Source: Populus alba
Lineage: Eukaryota > Streptophyta > Magnoliopsida > Malpighiales > Salicaceae
Length of the DNA stretch: 64,000 nucleotides
Direction: 5' to 3'
Assembly (NCBI RefSeq): GCF_005239225.2
Contig: NC_133296.1
Coordinates: 5,146,001-5,210,000, forward strand
A program made the position numbers and the translations under genes. Of the stretch, positions 34,870 to 48,006 are shown piece by piece. How positions within the stretch are numbered: the stretch's first letter is position 1; each line of letters starts with the position of its first letter. The notes under the pieces are model-generated. The model saw only the letters and a list, made by a program, of their open reading frames with translations, was not told the origin of the DNA and did not search any database.

Positions 34870-37800
34870 TTCATCTTTTTTTGTCGTTTCTGGGTTATTA
34901 ACAAACACTGGAAAAAATACGATAAAAATAATTGTGAATTAAAATAATAAAATTACTATTTTATCTTTCTAAAAAAATTTAACCAGTGGTAATTCGATTT
35001 TTACATGGTTGAGTAGTTATTATAGAATTTAGTTTGTATCTAGGTCTTTTCTTCTTCTTCTTCTTTTCACAATATAATTACATAATTATTTTTAAAAATA
35101 AAAAAAAATTATTTAACTTGAAACTAGGAGCCTTTTTTTATATTTCACTTTTCATATCACAATAAAATAACTCTATTGCATTTAAATTCAAAATTTTCTT
35201 CTTCAGGGGCTTATTTATATTTTATAATTATCATGTAGTTTTAAGGAGCAAATTGGTACTTTTATAAATATACAAAAAACAATTGTTGTTATGTGTGTTA
35301 CATGTGTCAATGAGTAAATCACCCGCTATATTTGAACAATGCGTTTAGCGAATTACAACGGCAAAAAACAAGCATCCTTAGTGTTTTATGATCTGTAATG
35401 ATGGGCCTACCTCCCTAGATGGCAAGTGTGATTAGTTTCTCCCCAGTTGGCACCCGTTTCTTTTCTTGTTTCCTTTTTTTTTTTTTTCTCCTTGATTTTA
35501 ACACTTCAACTTTTAAAATTTCACGGCAGTCTTTTAATTTGTTTTTCATAATTTGATCAGTTTTTTTTCAATTTATATTTTTTTTATTTAAATTATTTAT
35601 AAAATTGAAATTTATTTTCAATTTTACCCTCCTTTAGTTTTTTAATCTGTCAGATTTAATTTCTATTCTTTTATTACTATTTATTTTATTTAAGATTATT
35701 TTAAAAATTATTTTTAAAAAATTAGCCCCTGAAATTATTCTTCAATCCCTGAGATTTATTTTTTAAAAAAATTGATCAGTTTTCTTTCTCTTTCTTCCTC
35801 TTGAGAATCCCATGCAAAGTTTCAAGGTTGTTCTTTGATTTTTTTAAAATATTAAATTTAGTTTTTATTCTTTTGTAAAATTTTAATTTGTATTTAATTT
35901 CATCATTCAATTATAATTTGTGATATGCTATTTTTTTTTAATTTAGGCCTCTTTCTTTTGATTGTTTTTATTTTTTTTATTGTTTTTATTAAATTAGTTT
36001 TTCTTTTCAATTTTGCCTTTTAATAACAATTTTTTTTTTCCAATTTTGATCTTTTATTGTTTTTTTTGTTTGGGTTTTTTTTGTTAAATTGATTTTTCTT
36101 TTTAATTTCACTATTCAATAAAAAAATAAAATTTATTTTTTATTTCAATTTCAATTCTTATTCTTTCAATTGCTTTTTTTATTATTATTTTGGATCCTTT
36201 TGTATAATTGAGATTAATTTTTCAATTTCACCCTTTAATATTTGATTGGTTTGGAATTAAGCTTTGTGGTTTTTCTATATAGAATGCTTTCAATCTAATA
36301 ACTCAAACCATGGATTTGAAAAGTTAATGCGAGTTATTTTTTTTTTTTATCAAGTTATTCTGATCTCATGAACTGACTTTCAAGTATGACAAGTTAACCT
36401 GAGTTGGCTTGATCTATATTATCCAAATTACAAGTTTGTTATATTAACTCAAATTTAATTGGGCTAATTTTCTTATCTTTTTATTTAATTTTTTCCTTTC
36501 ATATTTAATGAGTTAGGAATTACCATATTGCGAGTCCATTGCTAGTTGTTAATGTATGATCTTGTTTATAATTTTTCTATTTTCTTATATCATTTGCAAC
36601 CCTTATTTTAAAATAATATATTTTTAATACCACCTACCAGCTACCACTATATCTACTGTTACAGCCAACAAATTACGACTACAATCACCATCTCAGTGGT
36701 CATTTTGACTTCGAGGGTAGGGCAAACGATGTGGGGTTTATAAATAAAAATTAAAAACAAAAAGAAAAGGAAATAAAGAAAGGAAAGGAAAAGACAGGGC
36801 TACCAGGCTGCCTCCCACCTCTGTCGGCAAATTGAACGCAGCCAGGATTATTCAAAAGAAAGATCGGAACTGCCTGACGTGTGGTCGCAACTCTTCAACC
36901 TTTTTTTTTTTTTAAAAAATTAATTTTTTTATTTTAAAATTAATTTTTTTTTTATATTCTTATATTATTTTAATATATTAATGTTAAAAATAATTTTTTA
37001 AAAATAAAAAAATATTATTTTAATATATTTTTAAATAAAATATACTTTAAAAATAACAGAACCACACTCTATCTGTTACTTTCAATCGAAGGAACCGTGC
37101 GAAGTGGATTCAGAAAAATACATGGCCACGTAGTCACAACACAATGGCTACAGAATTAAAATAAAACCCTTAGTTTTATTTTTACTAAGTGTCTGCCGCG
37201 TTAACAGATATTTTTAAAATATTTTTTTATTTAATTGTTAGTCAAGATTAAGATTAGGAGGAAAAATTTATTTTTTTAGTCAAGATTATCTTATCCTATT
37301 CATATAATTCTTATTTTGTTTTGACAATAATAATTTTTTTATTAGCAGCATTATAAAAAAAAAATAGTAATTATTACGACAACTTGAATTAAAGAGGAAA
37401 AATACATTTTAAAATTTTAAAACTCTCTTTCCTTATTAATATATATTTTTTATTTTGATAGAAATATATCTTTTTATTAGAAGTATTGTTTTTTAAATAA
37501 AAACTTATTAAGATTGTAAAAACAAGTTTTAATTAAAAAAAAATCATCAATCGATCATTTTTACATAGTTTTATGAATAAATATGTGAATAATAAACATG
37601 GGCTAAATACATTAAAAAATAAATATTCTATTCTTATTAAATACTAACGATCAATTTTTATAAAATTTTGCATGTTAGGTTAACATATAATTTATTATAA
37701 AATAATTTTTATATCATTATTTAAAAGATCTAATATTCTTGAAAAATATCACATAATTAAAGTTATTAAACAATTACTTAAATATTATTTTAAAAAATAT

Positions 37801-38464
37801 ATTTAAAGACAATCTTATTCTCAAATTAAAAAAAAAAAAAAAAACTTAGGCTTATTTAACAACAAAAAAAATGCATGCGCACCAAGGCCCATATGCCTGG
37901 CTTTCTTTGTTTTAAAACAAAATTCATGGGCCCAATTTATTTTCTTCGGAATGTTAGAAATATTTTATTTGGTAAAAAGGTTTTAAAGTAAATTTTCACA
38001 TATACTTATTCAAGACGAACATCATTTTTTTTTTTAAGGAAGTATAATATTTTAAAAGGAAAATTACTCTGATACTCTTATAATATAGTAATTTTTTCCC
38101 TTTACCTCTATTTTTTTTTGAAATTAACACTTTATATCCTTAATAAATTTAAAATTTTTAAAAAAATAAATGCACCCTCGTATATAATACAACACAAACA
38201 TATAACCCCCCCCCCTCTTCTTTTATCTCCCTTCCACCCATTTTATTCTCTATTTCAAACTCAAATCTTCCACACAAAAGTCAGAATAATCAGACTCATA
38301 TAAATTCTTCTTAAAACCTCTTTTTTCCATCTAGTTTACTAGATCATCATGTTTTGATTTTTTAATTACTCTTACAAATCCACACGCCTCTGAAAAATCA
38401 AACATCAATAAATCCGTGAGGGTTTAGATAGCAGGGTTTCGTTTGGGAATGGCTAGTAGAGGCA

Positions 38465-38498
<34 letters not shown>

Positions 38499-39876
38499 AA
38501 TCTAATGGTCATTTACAACTCAATTGCTCACTTTGCTTTCTAGGGTTTCTTGAATTTATAGGGATATTTTAAAAATTATATAAATTGATAAAATATTATT
38601 TTTTAAAATAATATTTATATATTAATTCAGGATAATTGTAGAAATTAACTCAATTAATTTCTTACTTGATATTTCTAGGTTTAGAAATATAATCCATGTA
38701 TTAATTATATTCTAGTTTTAATTTTAAAATATATTTTAATCAAATCATATTTAATTAAATCATTCTAGTTTAATTTCTAACTAATGATTCTTAATATGTG
38801 TGACTCATTAGATTCATAATACGTTGGCCCATATTAAATTCCAATAATGATTAAATAGAATTAAATAAACTATGCAATTTAATTTATTATCAATTCAACA
38901 ATTGATTAATTTATATTTGAAAATCAGGTGCATTGTTAATGTGTCACAATCCCCTTAAATATTAAAAAAAAAATTAGTGATTTGACTTAACCTTTTAGTG
39001 ATCGGTTTCTCAGTGTAATTAATATCATTTCATCAATAATATTTTGATTTAACATTAAAGCATGAAATATGTTTGCCATGTTATATCATATTTATTCTTA
39101 CATAATAGCCATTGATTGTTTGAATAAAATTTGAAACTCTTTTCAAATCTCATTTTACATTTATTAATGATTTCTCGGTCATTATTATTTTAAAACAAAT
39201 TGAATATTTTTTTCTAATTCACTTAGGGTGATGAATTATCTCTTGATTACTCAAGTACTTTCATAGAGTTCATATTACACCTAGTGTTTGCCCCTCCATT
39301 ACCTCGATTAAGATAACATGTAACAAAATCAAAGCATAACATCATCTTTATCGAGTCATTTCTCCCCTATTTTCATTGAAACCCAAAACAATGATATGTT
39401 GGGTTATCCTGTTCTTATTACCTGGACTATAGGTTTTGCGGGTTAACCCAAGCTACTTTGTTTTTTATCATCTAAGTTACGTGTTAAGCTTTAAAGAAAA
39501 TCCAGATTGTGTGATAAACATGTATACAGGGAATTAGTCCATATCGAAAACACTCTTGAAAGAGAGTGTATACAAAGCAAGGAGATGATTACAACATGCA
39601 TAAAATTAACAAACGACAATTTTGGGTTGTGTTATTGTTACCCCTACTTTATATTTTTTTATAATATAAGTGTTTGTTTGGAATTATGGTGTAAGATATT
39701 TTTTAAAATATATCAAAATAACATTTTAAAGATTTTTTATATTAACACATCAAAATTATCAGAAAACATTAAATTAAGTATTAATTTGATGTGTTTTTAA
39801 ACTAAAAATACATTTAAAAAACAACCAGAAGTACAAGTAAAAGAACTCATTTCACACTTGTAAAAAAATATATCAC
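34870..39876. other. Intergenic DNA with T-rich repeats, two MITE copies and (AAT)n
   Basis: T-rich repeat-family sequence occupies about 35460-36560, including GATTTGAAAAGTTAATGCG and GAGTTGGCTTGATC phrases. An M1 MITE copy is at about 36900-37065 and another at about 39670-39830. (AAT)n is at about 38465-38493. No gene was recognised. Confidence 0.45.
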
Positions 39877-40340
39877 ACTAGATTGGTGCATCGCGGACCA
39901 AACCAAACTTTTTATAACATGAAAAATGCTCAAGTTATGGTAGCATTTTTAAAGAAGAAAGAACAGTTTTAGTTTTAGGTCATTGACTTGACTAGATTTA
40001 ATAAACTTAGTGTTAATTTAATATTATGATAAAAAAAACAATGACAATAGATAAATTGAATAAAAAAATTGGCTCCAGTCAATTTAGGTTAAGTCGCAAA
40101 ACCCGCAATCCAACACATTAGATCAAAATAACCTAATAAAAAAGAAAGAGTTAATGAATCCTAGACCCCAATAAATCCAAGATTGAAGGATAATTTTTTT
40201 TTTAAAAAATCAATTGCAAAAAATAACTCTTTTAAAAAAAATCTAAGTTAACCCGAGTTAGCCTTTTGAACTTGTGATCCCAGTCTCGAGATTGTGATTA
40301 CCACTATGAAGCCAAATGTCAACAAATAACAATAAAAAAA
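39877..40340 (-). mobile_element. Possible Helitron 3' end and body
   Basis: On the minus strand the sequence ends GGTCCGCGATGCACCAATCTAGT at about 39881. This has CTAGT, the CTRRT terminus of Helitrons, just after a short GC-rich stretch that could form a weak hairpin. The body upstream (40080-40310) uses AACCCGAGTTAGCC vocabulary shared with the array at 60,230-61,060, which ends in a similar terminus. The base after CTAGT is G and not the expected T, and no 5' TC end was located. Confidence 0.35.
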
Positions 40341-41836
40341 TGAGAACCGAATTTGATATAAAAATAAAATATATATTGAGAGATGAAATTAAAAAAAAAT
40401 TAATTAAGAAAAGCATTCAAAACAAAATAGATAACAATTAAAAGAATGGAAAATGATTATTGGGAAAATGATTTTTCATGTAGTCACACAATAATATATA
40501 TTATTGGGAAAATGATTTTTTATATATTTTTAATTCAAAAAATAAATTATTGGGAAAATGATTTCATTTATCTTTAGAATTTCTTGAAAAAATACTGGTA
40601 TCCCTATCCTAAATTTCGGACTCATGGGTGTATAAATTCTTAATTCATGTCTTGATTTGGTTAAAGCCTTGAGCCTTTAGCATATTAAATTATAAATTCA
40701 TTAGTGACTATCCATATTTGGGCTTAGCCCAGTTTAAATACGGACCAGGTTTTAATGGCCCAAGATCCTTATTTAAGAGGAGAGGAGAAAATGTAAAACA
40801 AACCAACTCCACCCGTCTTTAAAACCTGGAGAGAAGTTGCGGCAAAACCTTGGAGAAGAGAATATCAATGGAGTCGCACAATTTTTGTTAAATCCCAGTA
40901 TTAGTTATTACCTTAATCTTATCATTCATAGCCACTAAATATACGGGTAATCTTTTTTCCATCAAAGCTTCATTAAAGTTCTTATGTTTTACAGTATGTG
41001 TTATTATATTTTCTAACAGTGGCCTTAGAGTATGCTTGATATGTGATTATGAGTCGTGGGTTAGTGTTTTTAACATTTTTTTGAAGTGGGTTTTGATGCT
41101 GAATTGTTTTTAGGTTTTATTTTTGTGTGTAAAAGAGGCTGTTATTGTTATGTTTGGATACACAGAAAAAAAACAAGAGAAAGCAAAGGCCTAGTCTTTT
41201 GCTCCTTTGCTGTTCTTGTGCTACTTAAATTTCTTAAAAATTAGAAGTACTTACTACTCAATACAGCTGAGTTGTGTGCTTCTTAAATTTCTTCAAAATT
41301 AGAAGTAATTACTACTCAATACAGCTGAGTTGAAGTGTTCGTCCGGTTATTTTTTCAGAATGATTTATTATTATTATTATTATTATTTTGCAACCAAGCA
41401 TAGATTGCGAAAATAATCTTCTTGTTTTTTAGGTCTGTTATAGTTAAGTTAGTGATGAAATCTCCTGAGTGATTGATTTTTGTACTAGTAATTTTAACTC
41501 TGTTTCTTCTCGTTGGGTGTGGAGAAGCATTGAGAACCAATTTCTTTCTTCGGAGCCATTTCTTTTCCCTCCCCTCGGCATAGTGCTTCGCTTCCGGTTC
41601 TTCAAAAGAATCAACTGACTTCTCACTTCTTCATTGATCTGGGGAAAAGGAAATTCAATGATCAAACAAATAAGGACAATGAATCTCTTTCTATACTACT
41701 AAATTACGAGATCAAGACTCAAGTACATAAATGCAGGCGATGACCTTTAGTAATAATAATTATAGAGAGGATTTTTTTTAATTGATTTTTTTTCTTTCTT
41801 TTTGCAGATTATTTGGTGGACATTTAATTTGGAACC
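40341..41836. other. Upstream region and probable 5' leader of the NOM1 gene
   Basis: A higher-GC stretch at about 40690-40880 may contain the promoter and first untranslated exon. A good acceptor (TTTTTGCAG) at about 41807 suggests a leader intron ending 30 bp before the start codon. (TTA)n is at about 41365-41388. A 58-bp tandem duplication is listed separately. Transcript ends cannot be fixed from sequence. Confidence 0.4.
41224..41332. repeat. 58-bp tandem duplication upstream of NOM1
   Basis: CTTAAATTTCTTaAAAATTA at 41224 is repeated at 41282 as CTTAAATTTCTTcAAAATTA. Both copies continue through TACTACTCAATACAGCTGAG. The second copy ends at 41332. They differ at only a few positions, so the duplication is young. 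It lies about 500-600 bp before the start codon. Confidence 0.9.
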
Positions 41837-44800
41837 ATGAGTAAGTCCTGATTAAACTTGTTTTGCTGTATCGGTAGATTTTTCTTCTTCTTTGTTTTGT
41901 ATGATTTATGATTTACAAAGTGGATAATTTGGGTTTCATTTTGTTGCAGGGGCAGGGCCTGATGAGAAGACACGCCGAGAAAGGCGAAAAGAAGATAGAA
42001 AAATGACAACGCAGAAAAAACATGAATCTTGGGTTCAACATCAGGTATTATAGTTTAAGCAGTTGCCCTTGTAATTTTTTTCTGGTTACCGTTTTTTGTA
42101 ATTTATGGCTTTATAAATTTGTAGCAACTGTGATTCTTATATGATGTTTACAGCAATTTAAAAAACAGAGGAGAGCTGAAGACAGTAAGAGAAAATTTGG
42201 AAATTCAAAGGCAAAATATGTTAACAAATCAAAGAACTTGAAAGAGAAAGAAGATATGCAAGAAGATGCTACTAACTCGAGGAGAAATCAGAGTCCAGAG
42301 GAAAAGAATGTGCCAACAAAAATGGAAAGGAAATTGGGCTTGTTGGGACATGGTGGTTCTAATGCTCTAAAGACAGTGAAAGAAAAAAAGGGCATGAAGA
42401 GGAATTTGAAAACGAAGTTTGAAGAGTATCTTGAAATGGATACGAAAGATGCTTGTGCTGAAGAAGATTTGGAAATGGAAAGGAGACTTGCTAAGAAACT
42501 CAAATTAAAGGATGGAAAATTGAAGAGGATGGATGATGAAATGGACATATTACTCGAGGGAATACCATCTGTGCTTGCTTTTGATAAAGGGGAAGTCCCA
42601 GATGCTAACCAGTTTCCCATTGAGGGAGTCGAGGATACAACTTCTGATAAGAAACATAAGAAGAAAAAGTCTTCGAAGGAATCTTTAGAAGATGGGAGTG
42701 AGGATGTGATGGGAGCAATTTCTGAGCTGCAGGAAAGCTTAGGTGCAGAAGTGGGGCTTGAAGAAGGTGCCAGTGAGACACCTTCACATAATAGAAACAA
42801 AAAGAAGTCCAAGCGAAAGCAAGACATTGCAGGAGACATGACAATTGGTGCATCTGACCCAGCAGAGACCCATGATGCGGAGGCCGTGCTGCAGGAAACT
42901 TCTAAGAAGGCGCCTACAGTGGCCAGTGGTATAAAATATGTTGCTCCACACTTGAGATCTCTTGCAGGAAATGAGTCGGAAGAACATATTCAAATCCGTA
43001 GACGGGTCCGAGGTACAAAATCAAGCTTTCATGTAAAGTTTTGGCTAAACCTATAAATGCAACACTTTCTAATTCTAAACCTGTTCCAGGTCTACTGAAT
43101 AGGCTATCTGAATCCAATGTGGAATCAATTACAGGCGAAATGGCTACCATCTTCCGTGTATGTTATAATTTTCCTTATGATTTATTGCTTTATAAGCAAT
43201 TTTTTCATGGTAATGCTGATAAAAAACGAAAGGAAAAAACCTTGTACATGATATGTTTGAAAGCCTATGAAACAATAATTGCTGCATATTGACCTAACAA
43301 TTTATGGGCCAGCAAACCTGTGCAGACAAAACATTGCTTGCTGGTTAATCTGAAGCATTTTCCTAATTTTTTTTATTAGTTTGGCCATTTGGAAACTATT
43401 TATCAAATCCAGAATGTTTTAACACCAGTTTCGTGTGTAAGATATTAGTGAGCATGGCTTATGAATAACAACTTGAACACTTTTATTTAATTCGTGTGCA
43501 GTCCACTGTTCGCAGTGTCAGTACTCAGATTATCATTAATGAGGTGTTGGCAGCATGTTCAGGTGGTCCTCGTGGCAATGAACAGTGAGTGAATTTATTT
43601 TTCTTCACATTTATATCTCCTTGTCTCTTTTTATTGAGCTTATTTTTTAACAGAACTTGTTTCATCTAAGCATAAATTCCAAACTAGTTGGAGTTGGCTG
43701 CCTGGATCTACTTCCTCCTTTCTACTTTTTTCTTTTTTTCATTTTTTGGGTGAACTTTCTGTAAGCAGTTGTGACTATAGATTGTAGAAGCTATAAAACT
43801 TTACTATAGTAAGGTCAAGTAAATTGTTGACTAATGATTTCTTATTTGCTCTGTTTTTCCTTCTTCTGTTTTTGCTTGCTTGTGCAATATTAATTCATAC
43901 GCTCAATCTGTGTATCAATGCTGATAAGCTTTTTTTTTTTGTGTTCGCTTGGGTTAAATGTGTTTTCTTAAGCTATTTTTGGTTCTTACATGCCATATTG
44001 ATTGGAAAAAAAAGGATAAAGAAAGAAATACAAGAAAGTTTTGCTCTATGGGAAAACAATTCTTTTCTTTGAAACGAATTTGGAACTATAATTTTTGTTA
44101 TATAGATCCACCTATGCTTCAGAATGGGTGTTTGTGTACCTGCAGAAAGCTTGCAAGTTCTTTAGGTCAAAAGATGATTGAAATTTCTGTGGGAAATGTA
44201 TTTTCCGAATCAACTATATTGTGGATTATTTTAAAGTATCTCAAGAACTGCATTTGGAAATAATAGGATACGTGCAAGTGCATCAGTTTTATGCACTGGC
44301 ATGCTGTCAGTGATGAGCTTCTTTCCTTTGTTTTCCTTGTTTTGGCCTGGACTAATCTATGAATGACATCCTGATGACAAAATTGTTTTGATAGCTATGC
44401 TCAAATTCTATACCTTTCTGGGATGACTTTTTTCTTCTTCTGGTAGTTAGATTTTATATGTACATTTGATCAATATGGTGCATGTTTGTATATATATGTC
44501 TCTGACAATTTCTCTTCTATTTTTCCTGGAATCCTTCTCACTATTGAACTTAGGATTGATTTGGATGCCTGCGCTTTTTTGAAGGTATGCTGCTGTTTTT
44601 GCATCTTTTGTTGCTGGCTTGGCTTGCTCTGTTGGGATGGACTTCAGTGCAAAGTTCATGGCGTCGCTAGCTAAAGCTTTTGAGGTGCATACACCCTTTG
44701 AAAGTACATCATTAACGTTGAATTGTTGTATTGATTTTTAACGGCTTGACCATTCAAAGTTTGGGGGGTGCCATGGGCTCCCCACCATTCAAAGTTGATT

Positions 44801-47800
44801 CTGGGTTTTATATATATTAACATTTAGGTTTAGCAAACATATATTTATAGGTCCATATCTGTCTTTTCCCCAGTAAATTTCATTTTTCATCACTTTTATT
44901 TCAGAAATTAAATCTTTCTTTGAGCAATGACCCTTTCTGTTTGGTATGCAGGATGAGTGCCTCAAAGAAGACAATATTTCCTTGCGTAATCTCACTCTTC
45001 TACTCTCCTATTTATGCATATTTGGAGTTTGCTCAAGGCAAGTTAACTAACTTTATTTATTTATATGCATATAATTTGCTTATAAATATAAATCTAAATT
45101 CTATTTTTAATTCACTTCATCTTAGGACTCAATGCAGTAAATAAATAAAAAATCAATCACACCATCTCTATAATTAGTAAATGCCTCATTTTCTCCTGTA
45201 GTTGTTGGATTTTTTCATAAAAAGATTAAAAAAATGAAAAATTGTAGTAAAAGCTAACATGGGTAAAGTTTCTATGCATTATTATAAAGACATGTCACAT
45301 GGCTCCAGTTGCTGAATCTATTGATGAGAACCTCTTTTTGGAATATACACATAAGCATATATGAATTAGTTTGAAGGGCATGATGTGCCTATCGTAACAA
45401 GTTAGGTCTATGTTCATCGGAATTACAAGCTTGTACAATTAAAAAAACCACATTAGTTTCTCTCAACAGAGAGACATTTTAATTGGCAATTCATTCTCTT
45501 TTGCTGTAATGGCAGTATTCTTTGTAGGAAAATATGTTAAATGTAATAATGAGGTTATCAACTTGATGGTATAGGAGCCTTAGTTGTTGCTGTTTCCAAT
45601 AATGATCTTTGTGTTTTTGGCAACTGTGACATTATCTGCGTTTGAATACATGGCTAGAACCATCCTTGCGTACAAAATAGTTGTGTAATGCTTGTGTTAC
45701 TCCTTCTGCCCTCATATGTTGTTGTCTGTTTCATCAATTTTTAATTTATTTGATGAAAATAATATATAAGCTAATAGCATTAATTCTGTTGATGTTTTGC
45801 AGTGATCTGATATATGACCTCCTAATCACGTTGAGCAAGTGTTTGAGAGAGATTGATGTCTCCACTATCTTGACAGTTTTAAATTGTACAGTCTTTCAAC
45901 CCTTGATGTTTACAATGTGATTTTCACATTTGTCAACTATTTATAATTCAGTTTTGATTATGATTTAAGTTCTCACTCCATGAAGCTTCCACTTTTTGAT
46001 AAGGAACTGCATGTCAATCACTTTAATATTCCAGCATCATATTCTTTTCCTTGTTTACATCAGTTATCATTTTCCCTATGCAATCTGGCTGCAGTTTTTG
46101 CACTGCACTGATTGATTCTCCGTGGTGTTAAAAATAGTATGACGTCACCGCTTCTGTGTACTAATTTAGTAGGATATGTTGCCCAATTAATCATGTTTAA
46201 CATGCCATTACTGGCCGTGTAGGCTGTGGGATGAAAATAAGGAGTGATGATCCCACTGCAATGAAGAACTTCATTCAGAGTGTACAGAACAGAGTGAATG
46301 AGCTGAAGGCCTCCTCTGTTGAAGGCCAGGCAAATATAAATGGAAAAAGAGTAAGCTTTTCATGAAGATCTCTTTTGATTCTGCAATTTTTGTGGTCAGT
46401 TTAGAATTATCATACATGGTAACTTTTGCAGATGGAGTTTATGCTTGAAACCATATTTGATATCAAAAACAACAAGAAAAGGCCCAAGGAGGAAACTGCA
46501 CCTCATGCGCGGATAAAAAAGTGGCTACAGAAGGTCTTACTAGTTGGACATTATTTTTCTCATTTCAAGTTCTTCATTCATGTCTCTGATTTCAAATCTA
46601 TATTTCTTAACAAGACAGCCAGTTAAGTCAATCAGGAGGTTATTTTATAATTTCATATTAACAGTGAGAGGAAAGAAGCAAAAGGAAAACAAAGAAAAGC
46701 ATTAATTTTCATATAAAACAAGATCGGGCTTGTTGTTAAAAAAAAGTTCTGTTAAACATTAAGATATCCTTTTTCTTGGTTGCACTTACAGCAATTTTTA
46801 GAGTAGTCTTGTTAGTTGTGATATTGAACTGCACAGGTAAATTAAGATGATGAGATTCTTTGTTCTTATTCACATGGCGTATTCCTTCTTTCCCCCCTTT
46901 TTAATGGTTTTCTTGATGTCTCAGTTAAGAGTTGAAGAAATTCTTATTAGAGGGCTAAAATGGAGCAAGCTGCTTGATCCTGACAACAAGGGCCAGTGGT
47001 GGCTGTCAGGGGGTATGGCTGCCAAAACAGATAATGTTCAAGAGGTTGCCAATACGATTGACAAAGATGTTCTGGAAGCCCAAAAGATGCTACAGCTAGC
47101 TTCCTCACAGAGGATGAACACAGATGCCAGAAAAGCAATCTTTTGTATAATAATGAGTGGTGAGGACTACATCGATGCTTTTGAAAAGCTTCTGAGGTTG
47201 GACTTGGTTGGAAAGCAGGTTGGTATCTCTTGGCCCCCCCACCAAAATGCTCTTCATTTCCTTTCCTCCCTCGTTTCATTTATATGATGTATTTTGTTTT
47301 CATGTACAGGACAGAGAGATTATGCGAGTTATTGTTGAATGCTGTTTACAAGAAAAGATATTTAACAAGTATTACACTACCCTGGCTTCCAAGTTGTGTG
47401 AGCATGACAAAAAACACAAATTTACTTTACAGGTAACCCTTTTTCCTTTTCATGAGGAAGTAACAAGGAACCTACTCTACTCTCTCTCTCTCTGAGTGTG
47501 ATATGGGATATGCTAAAAAACAGGGAATGTAAATTTAGTGCAAGATCCATAGTTTGTATGCATAAGCTTTCCAGCTTTGATTATGTAAAGATAATCTCTT
47601 TTTACCGGATATATTTTCACAGTTTTGCATTTGGGACCACTTCAAAGAGCTGGAGTCAATGCAGCTATTAAGATCAATGCACCTAGCAAAATTCATAGCA
47701 GAGATGGTTGGCTCGTTCACCCTCTCTCTTGCAGTTTTGAAGAGTGTAGAATTAAGTGATGTCACACAGCTAACCCCAAAAAGGATCATGCATTTTCGTA

Positions 47801-48006
47801 TGCTGTTTGAGGCCTTGTTTGAGTATCCTGATGAGGTTATATGGAACTCATTAACACGTGTTGCTGTCTCCCCTGAGCTAGAAACTCTCCGTCATGGCAT
47901 TGAGTTCTTCATCAGGGAGTACGTTGTCAAAACTAACAAGGCCTTTGCAAACAAATTCAAGATTTCAAAGAAAGCCCTTAATAATACTGAAGGAGTCCTC
48001 ATGTGA
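41837..48006 (+). CDS. NOM1: Nucleolar MIF4G/MA3 domain protein (NOM1/SGD1 homologue)
   Basis: Thirteen coding exons: 41837-41840, 41950-42044, 42154-43012, 43090-43157, 43502-43584, 44585-44684, 44952-45037, 45803-45885, 46223-46350, 46432-46533, 46925-47218, 47310-47432 and 47623-48006. Their sum, 2409 nt, gives 802 aa with every phase closing. The N-terminus is basic (DEKTRRERRKEDRK) and followed by a long charged region with Lys/Glu clusters up to about 315. MIF4G spans about 315-510, starting RRVRGLLNRLSESNVESI and including FVAGLACSVGMDFSAKF. MA3 spans about 600-715 (NTDARKAIFCIIMSGEDYIDAF). Yeast Sgd1 and human NOM1 act in the nucleolus in 18S rRNA/40S biogenesis, and NOM1 also recruits PP1 and an eIF4A-type helicase. 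The plant role is inferred. The stop at 48006 faces that of the DRB gene at 48998. Confidence 0.95.
45038..45802 (+). other. GC-AG intron of the NOM1 gene
   Basis: The exon ending at 45037 is followed by GCAAGT, not GTAAGT, giving AAG|GCAAGT. The acceptor is TTTTGCAG at 45795-45802. Joining AG with T restores the codon for Ser and the sequence CSSDLIYDLLI, so the junction is required for the frame. GC donors with an otherwise strong consensus are about one percent of plant introns. Confidence 0.88.

Noticed and set aside
42288..42839. 183-codon minus-strand open frame
   Set aside because: It is the antisense shadow of NOM1 exon 3, whose plus-strand frame is supported by splicing phases and homology.
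46847..47287. Intact single-exon reading of the NOM1 MA3 region
   Set aside because: The first 26 codons of that frame are intron sequence before the acceptor at 46924, and the last ones follow the donor at 47219.
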